A stretch of DNA of 64,000 nucleotides from DATEPR01 sp963780635 (GCA_963780635.1 CAWACW010000016.1:558001-622000), one strand, 5' to 3'; shown: positions 25,608 through 35,159, counted from the stretch's first letter. Numbers and translations: made by a program. The notes: generated from the sequence alone by a model not told the origin.

Positions 25608-25682
25608 CGAGTGTGGCAGCCGGCGACCAGCCAGGATCTGACCGGCCGTGTCGTGGCAGGTGCGGTCATCGAGTGTGGAAGA
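25563..25682. repeat. Imperfect tandem duplication of the MFS start region
   Basis: Bases 25563-25617 recur at 25628-25682 with about 90% identity (shared GGCCGTGTCGTGGC and GTCATCGAGTGTGG). The second copy repeats the MFS start as a short aborted frame (MTAPATTRPVRSWLVAGCHTR) and overlaps the GntR stop codon. Confidence 0.8.
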
Positions 25683-26307
25683 CGTTGTGGGTGGCGTCGA
25701 GATGGTCGGCGAGGAACGCGGCGAACCCGGCGACGTCCCGGCCTGCGACAAGGTCGCGCAGTGCGCGATGTTCGCTGACGAGGCCGGGGAGCCGCTCCGG
25801 CCGGGGGCCGACCGCGCCGATGGTCATCCGCCGCTGCCGGTCGGCCAGCCCGAGGTAGCACTTGGTGGCGATCGCGTTGCCTGCCGCGGTCACGATGGCC
25901 CGGTGGAACAACTCGTCGACCTCGGCGAACTGCTCGACGTGCTGGTCATCGGCATACCGGGCCTGCCGCTCGATCAGGTCGTCCAGTTCGGTGAGGAGCA
26001 GTTCGGTGAGATCGGGCCAGTGGCGTAGCCGCCGGACGGCGGCGGTCTCCAGCGCGAGCCGCACGTCCAGCACGTCGGCGGCCTCGGTGGGCGGCACCGG
26101 CACCACGACGGCACCCCGCTTCGGGATCAGCCGCAGGAGTTCCTCGCTCTCCAACCGCAGAAAAGCCTCCCGCACGGGCGTCCGCGACAGTGCCAGCCGC
26201 TCCGCGATCTTCCCCTCGCTGAGCAGCGCGCCGGCCGGAATCCGGCCGGACAGGATCAACTCTTTGGTCGCGGCGTAGGCCCGCTGAGCAGCCGGTTCGT
26301 TGGTCAC
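25666..26307 (-). CDS. GntR family transcriptional regulator (FCD subfamily)
   Basis: A 213-aa regulator: winged helix at about 8-70 (LLSEGKIAERLALSRTPVREAFLRL), then an FCD ligand domain with metal-site-like residues (DVRLALE, FHRAIV, EHRALRDL). GTG start. It lies upstream of an MFS transporter on the same strand and is probably that gene's regulator. Its last codons fall in the local duplication. Confidence 0.9.
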   Translation of the reverse strand: MTNEPAAQRAYAATKELILSGRIPAGALLSEGKIAERLALSRTPVREAFLRLESEELLRLIPKRGAVVVPVPPTEAADVLDVRLALETAAVRRLRHWPDLTELLLTELDDLIERQARYADDQHVEQFAEVDELFHRAIVTAAGNAIATKCYLGLADRQRRMTIGAVGPRPERLPGLVSEHRALRDLVAGRDVAGFAAFLADHLDATHNVFHTR

Positions 26308-26345
26308 GCGCCCATCCTAAAGCTTGAACCCAAGCATAGATGCAA
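26308..26345. promoter_or_regulatory. Dyad-rich region upstream of GntR gene
   Basis: Short dyads CTTG-AACC-CAAG and GCAT-AG-ATGC lie directly before the GntR start, in an AT-richer patch. They are placed for autoregulation by the FCD regulator. No footprint-grade consensus can be claimed. Confidence 0.35.
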
Positions 26346-26497
26346 GCATGAGTCCCAACTCACGCCCACCAGCGGGTCGGCCCCGTTCGGCTGAACAACG
26401 TCCGATGGGCGGCACGTTGACCGGGATCTCACGGAGTGTGGCCCTAAGGTTTTACACAACTGTAGACGTCCTGTCGGAGTCCCGTGAGTGGAGGAGC

Positions 26498-27628
26498 ATG
26501 GCCCACGTGGCCGACTGGCTCGCGGAGTTGTCGCTCACCGACTGGTGGCCGGTGCGTGTCCTGCTGATCCTGGTCGTCGTCGCCATCGCGGCCGCGATGG
26601 TGTGGTGGGCGTCCCGGTGGTACACGCGTGCGCTGCTGGCCGTGCTGGTGGTCGTCGCGCTCGCGGCCAACGTGCTGGCCGGGGTCAACTCGTACTACGG
26701 GTACTACCTCACCCTCGGCCAGGCGGTCGGGTTGCCGGGGCGCGACGCGGCGTCGCTCGCCCAGTTGGATCGCCGAGACCCACCTGCCAACGGGATCGTC
26801 GTGGGCATCGACATCCCGGCGAGCCGGTCGCGCATGGCGGTCCGGCCGGCCCAGATCTACCTGCCGCCCGCCTGGTTCGCCCATCCGCGGCCACGGCTGC
26901 CGGTCCTGCTGCTCCTGCACGGCAGCCCGGGCGCGCCGACCGACTGGATGGACGGCGGCATGGCTCAGCAGACCCTGGACGCGTGGGCCGCGGCCCACCA
27001 GGGGAGCGCTCCGATCGTGGTCATGCCGGACGTCAATGGTTCGCTGACCGGCGACACCGAATGCGTGGACAGCCCGCGCGGCAACGCCGAGACGTACCTC
27101 ACCGTGGACGTGCCGCGGTTCGTGCACAGCCGGTTCTTCACGCTGTCACCAGGTCCGAACTGGGCGGTGGCCGGCCTGTCCGAGGGCGGGTCGTGCGCGC
27201 TCATGCTCGCCCTGCGCCACCCGGACCTGTTCGGCGCCTTCGGCGACTACAGCGGCCTGGTCGGTCCCCGGGCAGGCACCACCAACGCGGTCGGCGACAC
27301 CGTGGCGATGCTGTTCCACGGATCGCGCCGGCAGTTCGACGATCACGAACCGGCTGACCTGCTCGCGCACCACAACTACCACCGCGGGCTGGCAGGCTGG
27401 TTCGAGGTCGGCGCCCATGACACCGGACCGCTGCACGCCGAGCGCTACCTGGCTCCGCTGGCCGAGCGGGCGGGCATCGTGACCCAGCTCGTCGTGGTGC
27501 CGGGTCAGAGCCACACCTTCCACTTCTGGCGGCAGGCCCTCGTCGACTCGCTGCCCTGGCTGGTCGACCGGATGCGGTCCACACCATCGGGAGACCGCAG
27601 GACCGGCCGGCCAAAGGGGCGGACATGA
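26498..27628 (+). CDS. Membrane-anchored esterase-family alpha/beta hydrolase
   Basis: A 376-aa protein: two transmembrane helices near the N-terminus (about 19-38 and 43-63), then an esterase-D/mycolyltransferase-like domain with HGSPGAPTDW oxyanion region, nucleophile Ser228 (GLSEGGS) and late His (GQSHTFHFW). The catalytic domain should face outside. ATG 26498 follows GGAGGAGC. The stop overlaps the DUF2156 gene (ATGA at 27625), a pairing I have seen repeatedly in actinomycetes. It suggests joint work on a lipid or cell-envelope ester (inference). Confidence 0.85.
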   Translation: MAHVADWLAELSLTDWWPVRVLLILVVVAIAAAMVWWASRWYTRALLAVLVVVALAANVLAGVNSYYGYYLTLGQAVGLPGRDAASLAQLDRRDPPANGIVVGIDIPASRSRMAVRPAQIYLPPAWFAHPRPRLPVLLLLHGSPGAPTDWMDGGMAQQTLDAWAAAHQGSAPIVVMPDVNGSLTGDTECVDSPRGNAETYLTVDVPRFVHSRFFTLSPGPNWAVAGLSEGGSCALMLALRHPDLFGAFGDYSGLVGPRAGTTNAVGDTVAMLFHGSRRQFDDHEPADLLAHHNYHRGLAGWFEVGAHDTGPLHAERYLAPLAERAGIVTQLVVVPGQSHTFHFWRQALVDSLPWLVDRMRSTPSGDRRTGRPKGRT

Positions 27629-29361
27629 GCATGACGGCCCAGACCTCGGCACCGCGGCTGCTGGGCTGGACCGAGGGAGTCGGCACGGCGCGGACCGTGG
27701 CGTGGTGCGGCAGGCTGGTCGGGCTGCTCACGATCCTGGCCGTGGTCTTCCGCCCGGTGGGCCGCCGCCTGGGCCATCCGGTGGTCACCTGGCTCGACCC
27801 GTCGGTGCTGGCTCACGTCGCCGCGGGCACGCTCACCGTCGCGGCCGGGATCGGCCTGGTCGTGGTCGCCGCCGGGCTCCGCCGCCGCAAACGTCGCGCC
27901 TGGCAACTGGCCGTCGCGATGACCGTGCTCGTGCTGGTACTGCACATCGTCTCGCACCGCGGCTGGATCGCGCTGCTGGCGACGGCTGCGCTGCTGGTGG
28001 TGCTGGTGCTGCACCGCGACAGGTTCGTGGCGCTGCCCGATCCCGTGATGGGCAAGTGGCCCGCGATTGTGGTGCTGGCACAGCTGCTGGTCATCGGCGC
28101 GGTGGTCGACATGCTCATCCTGCTGGTCAACCGGCATGAACTGATCGGGGCACCCTCGCTGGGAGCACAGGTCGAGCAGGTGCTGCTGGCGCTGGTCGGC
28201 GTGTCCGGACCACTGGTGTTCCGCCGGGAGGTGATCGACGACCTGACGGCGACGATCGGCCTGTGGTCGACCATCGGCGCGGTCCTCACCGGCGGCTACT
28301 TCCTGCTGCGCTCCGCCGAGCCGAAGCCCGCGCTCACCACAACCGACGAGTCGGGCATCCGAGCACTGCTGCACACGCACGGCAAGGCCGACTCGCTGGG
28401 CTACTTCGCGCTCCGCCGCGACAAGTCCATCGTGTTCTCGCCGAGTGGCAAGGCGGCCGTGGCCTATCGCGTGCTCGCCGGGGTGGCGTTGTCCTCCGGT
28501 GACCCGCTCGGCGACGTGGAGGCATGGCCGGAGGCGCTCAAGCAATTCCTGCACCGCTGCGTCCAGCACGCCTGGGCGCCTGCCGTGCTGGGCTGCTCGG
28601 AACAGGCGGCCACCGTATGGGCACGACACGGGCTCTCGGTGCTGGAACTGGGCGACGAGGCCGTGGTCGAGCCGGCGACGTTCACCCTGACCGGGCGCAA
28701 GATGCGTGGCGTGCGCCAGGCGGTGGCCAGGGTAGGGCGGTCGGGCTATGTCGCACGGGTCCGTCGAGCGGGCACGCTCGGCGAGACCGAACGAGCGAAC
28801 CTCGACGCCCTGGCCACAGCCTGGCGCGACACGGCAACCGAGCGCGGTTTCTCGATGGCACTGTCGAGGGTCGCGGGTGCCGACGACCCGGACTGCGTGC
28901 TCGTCACAGCGGAACGGGACGGCGTGGTGCACGGCGTCCTGCAGTTCGTGCCGTGGGGACCGGACGGTCTGTCCCTGGACCTGATGCGCCGGGACCGCGG
29001 CTCGCCGGACAACGGCCTCAACGAGTTCATGATCAGCGAGCTGCTGGCGGCCTGTCCTGAGTTGGGCGTCTGCCGGGTGTCGTTGAACTTCGCGATGTTC
29101 AGGGCCGCGTTGGCCAGAGGCGAGCGCATCGGAGCGGGTCCGGTCGCCAAGTCGTGGGCCTGGGCGTTGCGGCTGTGCTCCAGATGGTGGCAGATCGAGT
29201 CGCTGTATCGCTTCAACGACAAGTTCCACCCCACGTGGGTGCCCAGATTCCTGGTCTTCGCGGCGGCGCGCGACCTGCCGAGGATCGTCCTGGCGGCCAT
29301 GGAAGCGGAAGGCTTCGGCGGCAGACCCCCTGCGGTCATGCGCATCCTCCGCCGCCGCTGA
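27625..29361 (+). CDS. DUF2156/phosphatidylglycerol lysyltransferase-like membrane protein
   Basis: A 578-aa protein related to the C-terminal half of MprF/LysX: about six hydrophobic segments in residues 15-220, then a double GNAT-like DUF2156 domain (about 240-575) with SGDPLGD, the GVLQFVPWGPDGLSLDLMRRD strand and a final YRFNDKFHPTWVPRFLVF motif. MprF-type enzymes move an aminoacyl group from tRNA to phosphatidylglycerol, which lowers surface charge and resists cationic peptides. Without a LysRS domain the donor is uncertain. Coupled to the preceding esterase. Confidence 0.85.
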   Translation: MSMTAQTSAPRLLGWTEGVGTARTVAWCGRLVGLLTILAVVFRPVGRRLGHPVVTWLDPSVLAHVAAGTLTVAAGIGLVVVAAGLRRRKRRAWQLAVAMTVLVLVLHIVSHRGWIALLATAALLVVLVLHRDRFVALPDPVMGKWPAIVVLAQLLVIGAVVDMLILLVNRHELIGAPSLGAQVEQVLLALVGVSGPLVFRREVIDDLTATIGLWSTIGAVLTGGYFLLRSAEPKPALTTTDESGIRALLHTHGKADSLGYFALRRDKSIVFSPSGKAAVAYRVLAGVALSSGDPLGDVEAWPEALKQFLHRCVQHAWAPAVLGCSEQAATVWARHGLSVLELGDEAVVEPATFTLTGRKMRGVRQAVARVGRSGYVARVRRAGTLGETERANLDALATAWRDTATERGFSMALSRVAGADDPDCVLVTAERDGVVHGVLQFVPWGPDGLSLDLMRRDRGSPDNGLNEFMISELLAACPELGVCRVSLNFAMFRAALARGERIGAGPVAKSWAWALRLCSRWWQIESLYRFNDKFHPTWVPRFLVFAAARDLPRIVLAAMEAEGFGGRPPAVMRILRRR

Positions 29362-29471
29362 GAGAGACAGCGGACGGGAACAATAGTCCACTCCGGACAG
29401 AAGGCATGGCGAAAAACGCCGGGCGAACAAGACTCACTGGACAGCCCCGGCACCGGTCGTGCCCGGTTCGA

Positions 29472-29559
29472 CGCTGGAGCGGTGGCGTCAAGGACGGCCA
29501 TCGCCGTCGCTTCGCGAGAACCGCCGGCGCGGATGCCACGTGACACCACCACTCCAGCG
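29472..29559. repeat. Imperfect palindromic element, copy A
   Basis: Outer arms CTGGAGCGGTGGCGTCA (29474-29490) and TGACACCACCACTCCAG (29541-29557) pair with two mismatches and enclose a GC-rich core (CGCCGGCGCGGAT). A related element with the same core and right arm is at 46358-46447. It looks like a non-autonomous, MITE- or REP-like repeat. The rest of the gap 29362-29670 holds nothing recognisable. Confidence 0.6.
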
Positions 29560-29670
29560 CCAAGTGCCTGGGCGAAGGGGTGGAGAGGACTGAATCCTGG
29601 CTCGCATTCCTGGTACGACCGCAGGTGTTGGGCGATCCTTCGGCTCGACCGGCTGCGGGGACGAGCAAAG

Positions 29671-31041
29671 TCAGCTGAAGTCGGCCTTCCTGATGGTCGC
29701 GTGTACGCCGGTGGTCCGGTCTACCACCTGGGAGACGTGGAAGTCGGCCGCTGCCGACAGGTAGGCGTAGGCAACCGCCCTGTCCATGCCGAGGTCGTGC
29801 TGCAGGAAGTCCAGTGCGTTGACCACGGCCCGGCGCATCGCGATGTTCAGGTCGTCGACCTGCCCCTCCTGTCCCGCGTCCGGATCGGACAGTCCGATCG
29901 GTACCCACACGTCGTCGTTCTCGCCGAACGGGTAGCCGAACGCGACCGATGGCGCGTCGCCGGATCCCGGCTTGCAGACGGTCAACCGGAACGTGGACCG
30001 CAGCGAGCCTTCCATCGCGGTCAGCGACACTTCGCCGTCACCCATCGCCAGGTGCGGGTCTCCGGCGTAGAACAGGGCGCCTTCGGCGAAGACCGGTAAG
30101 TAGAAGTTGGCGCCGACGGTGAGCACGTTGATGTCGATGTTGCCGCCACCCAGTGTGGGCGGGATCGAGTTGAGGTTCGGGTCGGTCAGGCCTGGCGCCG
30201 CCGCGAACGCGACGCCGGTCATGCCCATGAACGGTTGCAGCGGAAAGCGAACAGAGTGCCGGCCGCGGGGCATGACGCCGACTGCGCCGCCGTGCGGTCC
30301 CGCTTCGACCGGCGTGAACTGGAAGACGTTGCCGTACTCGGTCGGGATGCCGGTGGCGCGGCCGTCGGTGGCGATCGGCGGCATGACCTCTGCCAGCGTG
30401 ATGCCGACCGGGGCGGAGCCGTCGGCCTGCCTGGCCAATGACCCCTTGCCGTGCCTGCTGGACACCACGCCGTAGGGCACCCTCGGCAGGAACGACAGCA
30501 TCTCGATCTTCAGTACGTCACCCGGTTCCGCGCCGTCGACGTGGATCGGTCCGGTGACCACGTGCGGCCCGTCGACGTCGAAGTCGCGGGTCGTCCTGTC
30601 GTACTCGGCCGCGATCGCGACGGCGTCGGTGAGCACCTCGTGCTTCGGCACACCGTGCGAACCGAAGTACGCCACCGGATCGCGGCCCTGGTCCTCCAGG
30701 ATGCCCTCGTGCGACACGGTGTCCACGGTGACGGTCTCACCGGAGCGGATCCGCAGCACCGGAGCGCTGTCGGTCGCGGGCACGTATCCCCAACGAACCT
30801 GGTCGGGCAGCGATGGCAGGTAGTGCTTGCCGTGGATCGGACCTTTCCCGGGTTGGAGTATCTCGCTGGGCAGGGCGCTGCTGCCGGTGCCGGCGTGCGC
30901 GGTGCCGGCGTTGGCGGTGGTCGCGGTGGCGGACAGGCCTGCCGCGCCGCCCAGTGCCGCCGCTGCCCGCAGGAATCCTCGGCGGCCGAGGCCGCGCACC
31001 AGGACTTCCCGGATGTCGCTGGCATTGCCGGGTACGTTCAC
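29671..31041 (-). CDS. Acetamidase/formamidase-family protein with Tat signal
   Basis: A 456-aa protein. N-terminal twin-arginine signal (GRRGFLRAAAALGG, RR at 20-21) with a likely cut near residues 45-50. The amidase domain shows the family's GPIHVDGAEPGDVLKIEM, the HGGAVGVMPRG-type central region and a C-terminal YAYLSAAADFHVSQVVD. Known FmdA/AmdA enzymes hydrolyse formamide or acetamide in the cytosol; a secreted form is uncommon. No other nitrogen genes are adjacent. Confidence 0.88.
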   Translation of the reverse strand: MNVPGNASDIREVLVRGLGRRGFLRAAAALGGAAGLSATATTANAGTAHAGTGSSALPSEILQPGKGPIHGKHYLPSLPDQVRWGYVPATDSAPVLRIRSGETVTVDTVSHEGILEDQGRDPVAYFGSHGVPKHEVLTDAVAIAAEYDRTTRDFDVDGPHVVTGPIHVDGAEPGDVLKIEMLSFLPRVPYGVVSSRHGKGSLARQADGSAPVGITLAEVMPPIATDGRATGIPTEYGNVFQFTPVEAGPHGGAVGVMPRGRHSVRFPLQPFMGMTGVAFAAAPGLTDPNLNSIPPTLGGGNIDINVLTVGANFYLPVFAEGALFYAGDPHLAMGDGEVSLTAMEGSLRSTFRLTVCKPGSGDAPSVAFGYPFGENDDVWVPIGLSDPDAGQEGQVDDLNIAMRRAVVNALDFLQHDLGMDRAVAYAYLSAAADFHVSQVVDRTTGVHATIRKADFS

Positions 31042-31263
31042 TGAACCTCCCGAAGCCCGGCACGGCTCGGGCGGGTGCCCGGCCGTTCGGGCCGTCCATG
31101 TGCAGGCTTGTATAGGCGCGGCGGCTTTCGGCCGTGTTACGTCCTTGTGGCCACGGGGTCACGCACCGGAATCTCGCCCTGTTACGTGTACGGGTGCCGC
31201 GGTCGTGGCTGATCGATCACTCCTGTGCTGCCGCCGCGCGGTGCGGTACCTAGGATCGACCGT

Positions 31264-32130
31264 ATGAGGATCGGCGTCGTGTTTCCCCAGACCGAGATCG
31301 GTGCGGCCGCCAGTGCGGTGCGCGAGTACGGGCAGCGAGTGGAGGAGCTGGGCTACACGCACGTGCTCGCCTACGACCACGTGGTCGGGGCCGATCCCGA
31401 GGCGCACGCGCCCTGGCGAGGCCCCTACGACGTGCACACGACCTTCCACGAACCGATGGTGCTGTTCGGCTATCTCGCGGCGCTGACCTCGCTGGAACTG
31501 GTCACCGGGATCATCATCCTGCCGCAGCGGCAGACCGTGCTGGCCGCCAAGCAGGCCGCCGAGGTCGACCTGCTCACCGACGGCAGGTTCCGCTTCGGCA
31601 TCGGCGTCGGCTGGAACGAGGTCGAGTACGAGGCGCTGGGCAAGGAGTTCCGCAACCGCGGCCGCCGGTTCGACGAGCAGATCGCCCTGCTGCGCAGGCT
31701 GTGGACCGAACCGTCGATCACCTTCGACGGCGAGTACGACAAGGTCACCGCGGCCGGGATCGCGCCGCTGCCCGTGCAGCAACCCATTCCGCTGTGGGTG
31801 GGCGCGCAGTCGCCGCGGGCTTACGAACGGGTCGGGCGGCTGGCCGATGGCTGGTTCCCGCAGATGGGGCCGGGTGAGGAGTTCGACGAGGCCCTGACCA
31901 CCATCCACGCGGCCGCGAGGGCGGCAGGGCGGGACCCGGGCAGCATCCAGATCGAGGCCAGGGTGCAGTACCGCGCGGGGGACGTGGCCGGGCTGGTCAA
32001 GGAGGTCAACGCCTGGCGCGAGCGCGGCGCGACCCACCTCTCGGTCAGCACGATGAAAGCGGGCCTCGGTCCGGTGCGCGGGCATCTGGACGCGCTCACC
32101 GAGATCGCCGGGGAACTGAACCTGTCCTGA
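31264..32130 (+). CDS. LLM-class (F420-dependent) oxidoreductase
   Basis: A 288-aa TIM-barrel protein of the luciferase-like monooxygenase superfamily, subgroup typical of actinobacterial F420 enzymes. Visible are the N-terminal MRIGVVFPQTEIG, the LTDGRFRFGIGVGWNEVEYEALG segment and the late PIPLWVGAQSPRAYERVGRLADGWFP. It probably reduces or oxidises a small organic compound with F420H2. It is divergent from the acetamidase gene with 222 bp between them. Confidence 0.88.
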   Translation: MRIGVVFPQTEIGAAASAVREYGQRVEELGYTHVLAYDHVVGADPEAHAPWRGPYDVHTTFHEPMVLFGYLAALTSLELVTGIIILPQRQTVLAAKQAAEVDLLTDGRFRFGIGVGWNEVEYEALGKEFRNRGRRFDEQIALLRRLWTEPSITFDGEYDKVTAAGIAPLPVQQPIPLWVGAQSPRAYERVGRLADGWFPQMGPGEEFDEALTTIHAAARAAGRDPGSIQIEARVQYRAGDVAGLVKEVNAWRERGATHLSVSTMKAGLGPVRGHLDALTEIAGELNLS

Positions 32131-32137
32131 CCGTTGC

Positions 32138-33733
32138 TCAGGGTTGCGACCGGTGCCTGCCGGCCGTCTGCGCTGGGACCCGGTGGACCGTCACCGGGGA
32201 GCAGCTGACCAGGGCGACCGGGATCGCCTGTGTCGGCGGCGGTGCGGGCAGGCTGGTGGCCACCGTGGTGGGAGCCCGCAACTCGGCCAGCCGCTTGCGC
32301 GAGGGCAGCAGCACCACGGTGACGATCACGCCGATCCCCAGCAGCACCGCGGACACGCCGAACGCCGTGGTGTAGCCCTGCGTGGCCGCGATCGCCGGTG
32401 CGAGCGGGCCAGTGGGGTGGGTGACGAGGTAGTCGGCCGTCGTGGTCAGTGCGATCGTGCTCAGGGCTGACGTGCCGATCGAGCCGCCGACCTGCTGCAT
32501 GGTGTTGACCAGTGCCGCGGCCACCCCGGAATCCTGCGGTGCGACACCCGCGGTCGCGGTGTTGATGGCCGGAGCGAAGATCATGCCGAAACCCAGTCCC
32601 ATCACCAGCATCGCGGGCAGCACCCCGCTGACGTACGGCGTGATGATCGTGAGCTGGGTCAGGTACACCATCGAGGCGGCACCGAGCAGCATGCCCGATG
32701 CGATCAGCGCCCTCGGTCCGAAGCGGGGCAGCGTCACGATGCTGGAGACGTTGGAGCTGAGCAGGATGCAACCCACGAACGGCAGGAACAGCAGCCCGCA
32801 GGTGAGTGGGCTGTAGCCCTTGATGACCTGGAGATAGAACGTGAGGAACAGGAACACGCCGAAGATCGCGATACCGGCCAGGCCGACGGCCGCGTAGGCG
32901 CCGCCCCTGGTCCGGTCGAGCAGCACCCGCAACGGCAGCAGGGGATGGGTGGATCCGCGTTCCGTGAACACGAACGCCGTGAGCACGAGCACGCCCAGGA
33001 TCAGCGAGCCGAGTGTCACCGGCGAAACCCAACCCGCGGTCTCGGCATGGGAGAAGCCGAAGACGAGCAGGAACAGCCCGACAGAGGCCAGCACGGTGCC
33101 GGGCCAGTCCATCCGTGGCCGGGCGGCGGCCCGGCTGGTGTGCATGTAGAGCAAGGCACCCGTGATGGCGATCGCGGCGAAAATCAGGTTCACGTACAGC
33201 GTGTACCGCCACGAGAAGTACTGGGTGAGCAATCCGCCCAGGATCAGCCCGACAGCACCACCGCCCGCGGCGACCGAGCCGAAGACGCCGAAAGCCTTGC
33301 CCCGTTCCTTCGGATCGCGGAACGTACTCACCAGCGTGCCCAACGCGGCCGGTGCCAGGATCGCGCCGAACGCGCCCTGCAGTGTCCGTGCCGCGACGAG
33401 CATCTCGAACGAGGTCGCCGCGCCGCCCAGCGCCGAGGCCGCGGCGAACCCGGCCAGGCCGGTGATGAAGACCCGTTTGCGGCTGAACATGTCGCCGATG
33501 CGACCACCCATCAACAGCAGGCTGCCGAACGCCAGCGCGTACGCGGTGACGACCCATTGCCGGTCACTGTTGGGAAAGCCCAACGCCTGCTGTGCCGAGG
33601 GCAGCGCGATGTTGACGATCGTCGCGTCCAGGGTCACCATCAGTTGCGCGAGCGCCACCACGACCAGCACCAGCCACCGCCGGTCGCCGGACGCGCGGCG
33701 TTCCTCGGTGGCGGACGGTGCTGTGGTCGACAT
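32138..33733 (-). CDS. MFS multidrug exporter, DHA2/EmrB-QacA type (14-TM)
   Basis: A 531-aa proton-driven exporter. Motif LDATIVNIALPSAQQALGF near residues 35-53 is the DHA2 signature (motif D1), and GGRIGDMFSRKRVFITG is motif A. Fourteen hydrophobic segments fit the length. The C-terminal 45 residues are hydrophilic and Pro-rich. It ends 7 bp from the convergent LLM gene. No regulator gene is adjacent. Confidence 0.92.
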   Translation of the reverse strand: MSTTAPSATEERRASGDRRWLVLVVVALAQLMVTLDATIVNIALPSAQQALGFPNSDRQWVVTAYALAFGSLLLMGGRIGDMFSRKRVFITGLAGFAAASALGGAATSFEMLVAARTLQGAFGAILAPAALGTLVSTFRDPKERGKAFGVFGSVAAGGGAVGLILGGLLTQYFSWRYTLYVNLIFAAIAITGALLYMHTSRAAARPRMDWPGTVLASVGLFLLVFGFSHAETAGWVSPVTLGSLILGVLVLTAFVFTERGSTHPLLPLRVLLDRTRGGAYAAVGLAGIAIFGVFLFLTFYLQVIKGYSPLTCGLLFLPFVGCILLSSNVSSIVTLPRFGPRALIASGMLLGAASMVYLTQLTIITPYVSGVLPAMLVMGLGFGMIFAPAINTATAGVAPQDSGVAAALVNTMQQVGGSIGTSALSTIALTTTADYLVTHPTGPLAPAIAATQGYTTAFGVSAVLLGIGVIVTVVLLPSRKRLAELRAPTTVATSLPAPPPTQAIPVALVSCSPVTVHRVPAQTAGRHRSQP

Positions 33734-34150
33734 GGCATTCCCCGTTCAGCGCGGATCGCTGCCGGGGGCTGGAGCAACGACTGTCCCGTGGACGCGGGAC
33801 CGGCAGACCCACCACGGAGCGGTCCGCACGAGTGGCGCGTCCAGTAACCATGCTGGACACACCACTAGACGATAAGCACGCCGGGCATCGACGGCCACCC
33901 GAACCGTGGCCGGACTCGTTCGCCAGGTGCGTACGGGAATCGCCCCGTACGCTCACCCGTGCCGCTCCGGACCTTGGTGGCATTCGGTCCATCGACACGG
34001 TCCTGGCTGGATTCTGCGCATTGTGGGGGCATCTTCGACTTCGGGGGTAGTCGAGCGCTACGTCCTGTCACCGACGGGTCGGTCGGTGTGACGAGATCGC
34101 AGTCCTGACTTCCGTTCGCTCTTCGATCGACGTACGGGAAAGGCATCAAC
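33734..34150. other. Intergenic region, no gene seen
   Basis: About 417 bp between divergent promoters of the DHA2 exporter and a secreted hydrolase. Mixed GC, no biased frame. It must hold both promoters, but no clear -35/-10 pair stands out. Confidence 0.45.
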
Positions 34151-35026
34151 GTGCACTTCGCTCGAACGGTCCATGTTCTCAAGTCACGTCGGATCCAGTT
34201 GGCAGCCGTGGCGGTCAGCGCCGCCCTCATCCCTGTGTTCGCGGTGTCCGCGGGTACGGCGACCGCAGCCCCTGCCGCCGCACCGGCGACCGTCGCCCAC
34301 CACCACCCTAAGCCGACCATCGTGCTCGTGCACGGCGCCTGGGCCGACGCGTCCAGCTGGTCGGGCGAGGTCAGCCGCCTGCAGCACGACGGCTACACCG
34401 TCGACAGCGCCCCGGACCCGCTGCGCGGCCTCAACGACGACACGGCCTACCTCAAGGACTTCCTGAGCACCGTCACCGGCCCGATCATCCTGGTCGGGCA
34501 TTCCTACGGCGGCGCGATCATCACGAACGCGGCCACCGGCAACCCGAACGTCGAGGCGCTCGTCTACGTCGACGCGTTCGTCCCCGACCAGAACGAGTCG
34601 ATCACCACGCTCCTCGGGGCGGGTTCGTTCATCGCCCCGGCGCTCACCGACCCGACATCGGTGTTCAACCTGGTGCCCTACCCGGGCGCCCCGGCAGGCC
34701 AGGTCGACACCTATGTCAAGACGAATCTCTTCATCTCGAAGTTCGCCAACGGCGTGCCCGCAGCGCAGGCGGCCGTCCTGGCCGCCTCGCAGTCGCCCGC
34801 CTCGACGCTCGTGTTCGAGCCCACCGGCGTGCCTGCCTGGAAGACGATTCCCTCCTACGACCTCATCGGTCTGCGCGACAACGCCATCACCCCGGCCTCG
34901 CAGAAGATGATGGCCGCCAGGGCGCACGCCAGGACCTTCACGTTCAACGCCGGACACCTGGGCCTGATCAGCGACCCCGGGACCGTCACCAAGGTCATCG
35001 AGACCGCGGCGGAGGACCGCGGCTGA
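34151..35026 (+). CDS. Secreted alpha/beta hydrolase
   Basis: A 291-aa protein with a Sec-type signal peptide (basic N-terminus RTVHVLKSRR, hydrophobic core to about 32, cut near ATAAPA at about 38). The hydrolase domain has VLVHGAWADASSW, nucleophile Ser118 (GHSYGG) and late His (NAGHLGLIS). This matches the small salicylate-esterase/RutD-like group often secreted by actinomycetes. GTG start after AAAGGC. Stands alone. Confidence 0.88.
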   Translation: MHFARTVHVLKSRRIQLAAVAVSAALIPVFAVSAGTATAAPAAAPATVAHHHPKPTIVLVHGAWADASSWSGEVSRLQHDGYTVDSAPDPLRGLNDDTAYLKDFLSTVTGPIILVGHSYGGAIITNAATGNPNVEALVYVDAFVPDQNESITTLLGAGSFIAPALTDPTSVFNLVPYPGAPAGQVDTYVKTNLFISKFANGVPAAQAAVLAASQSPASTLVFEPTGVPAWKTIPSYDLIGLRDNAITPASQKMMAARAHARTFTFNAGHLGLISDPGTVTKVIETAAEDRG

Positions 35027-35159
35027 CCGAAATGTCCTGCGGCGGCGGCATCGGACTGTGCCCGGTGCCGCCGCTTCGCGTCCACAATGGATCGGGCGTT
35101 TCGCTGTAGGGTCTAGTGGCCGGTGACGGAACGAGCTGCGGAACGGTGGGTGCTCGACG

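Noticed and set aside
25604..25861. Extra minus-strand small ORF over the GntR 3' end
   Set aside because: It arises from the local duplication of the MFS start and from antisense or offset reading of the GntR gene; no independent evidence.
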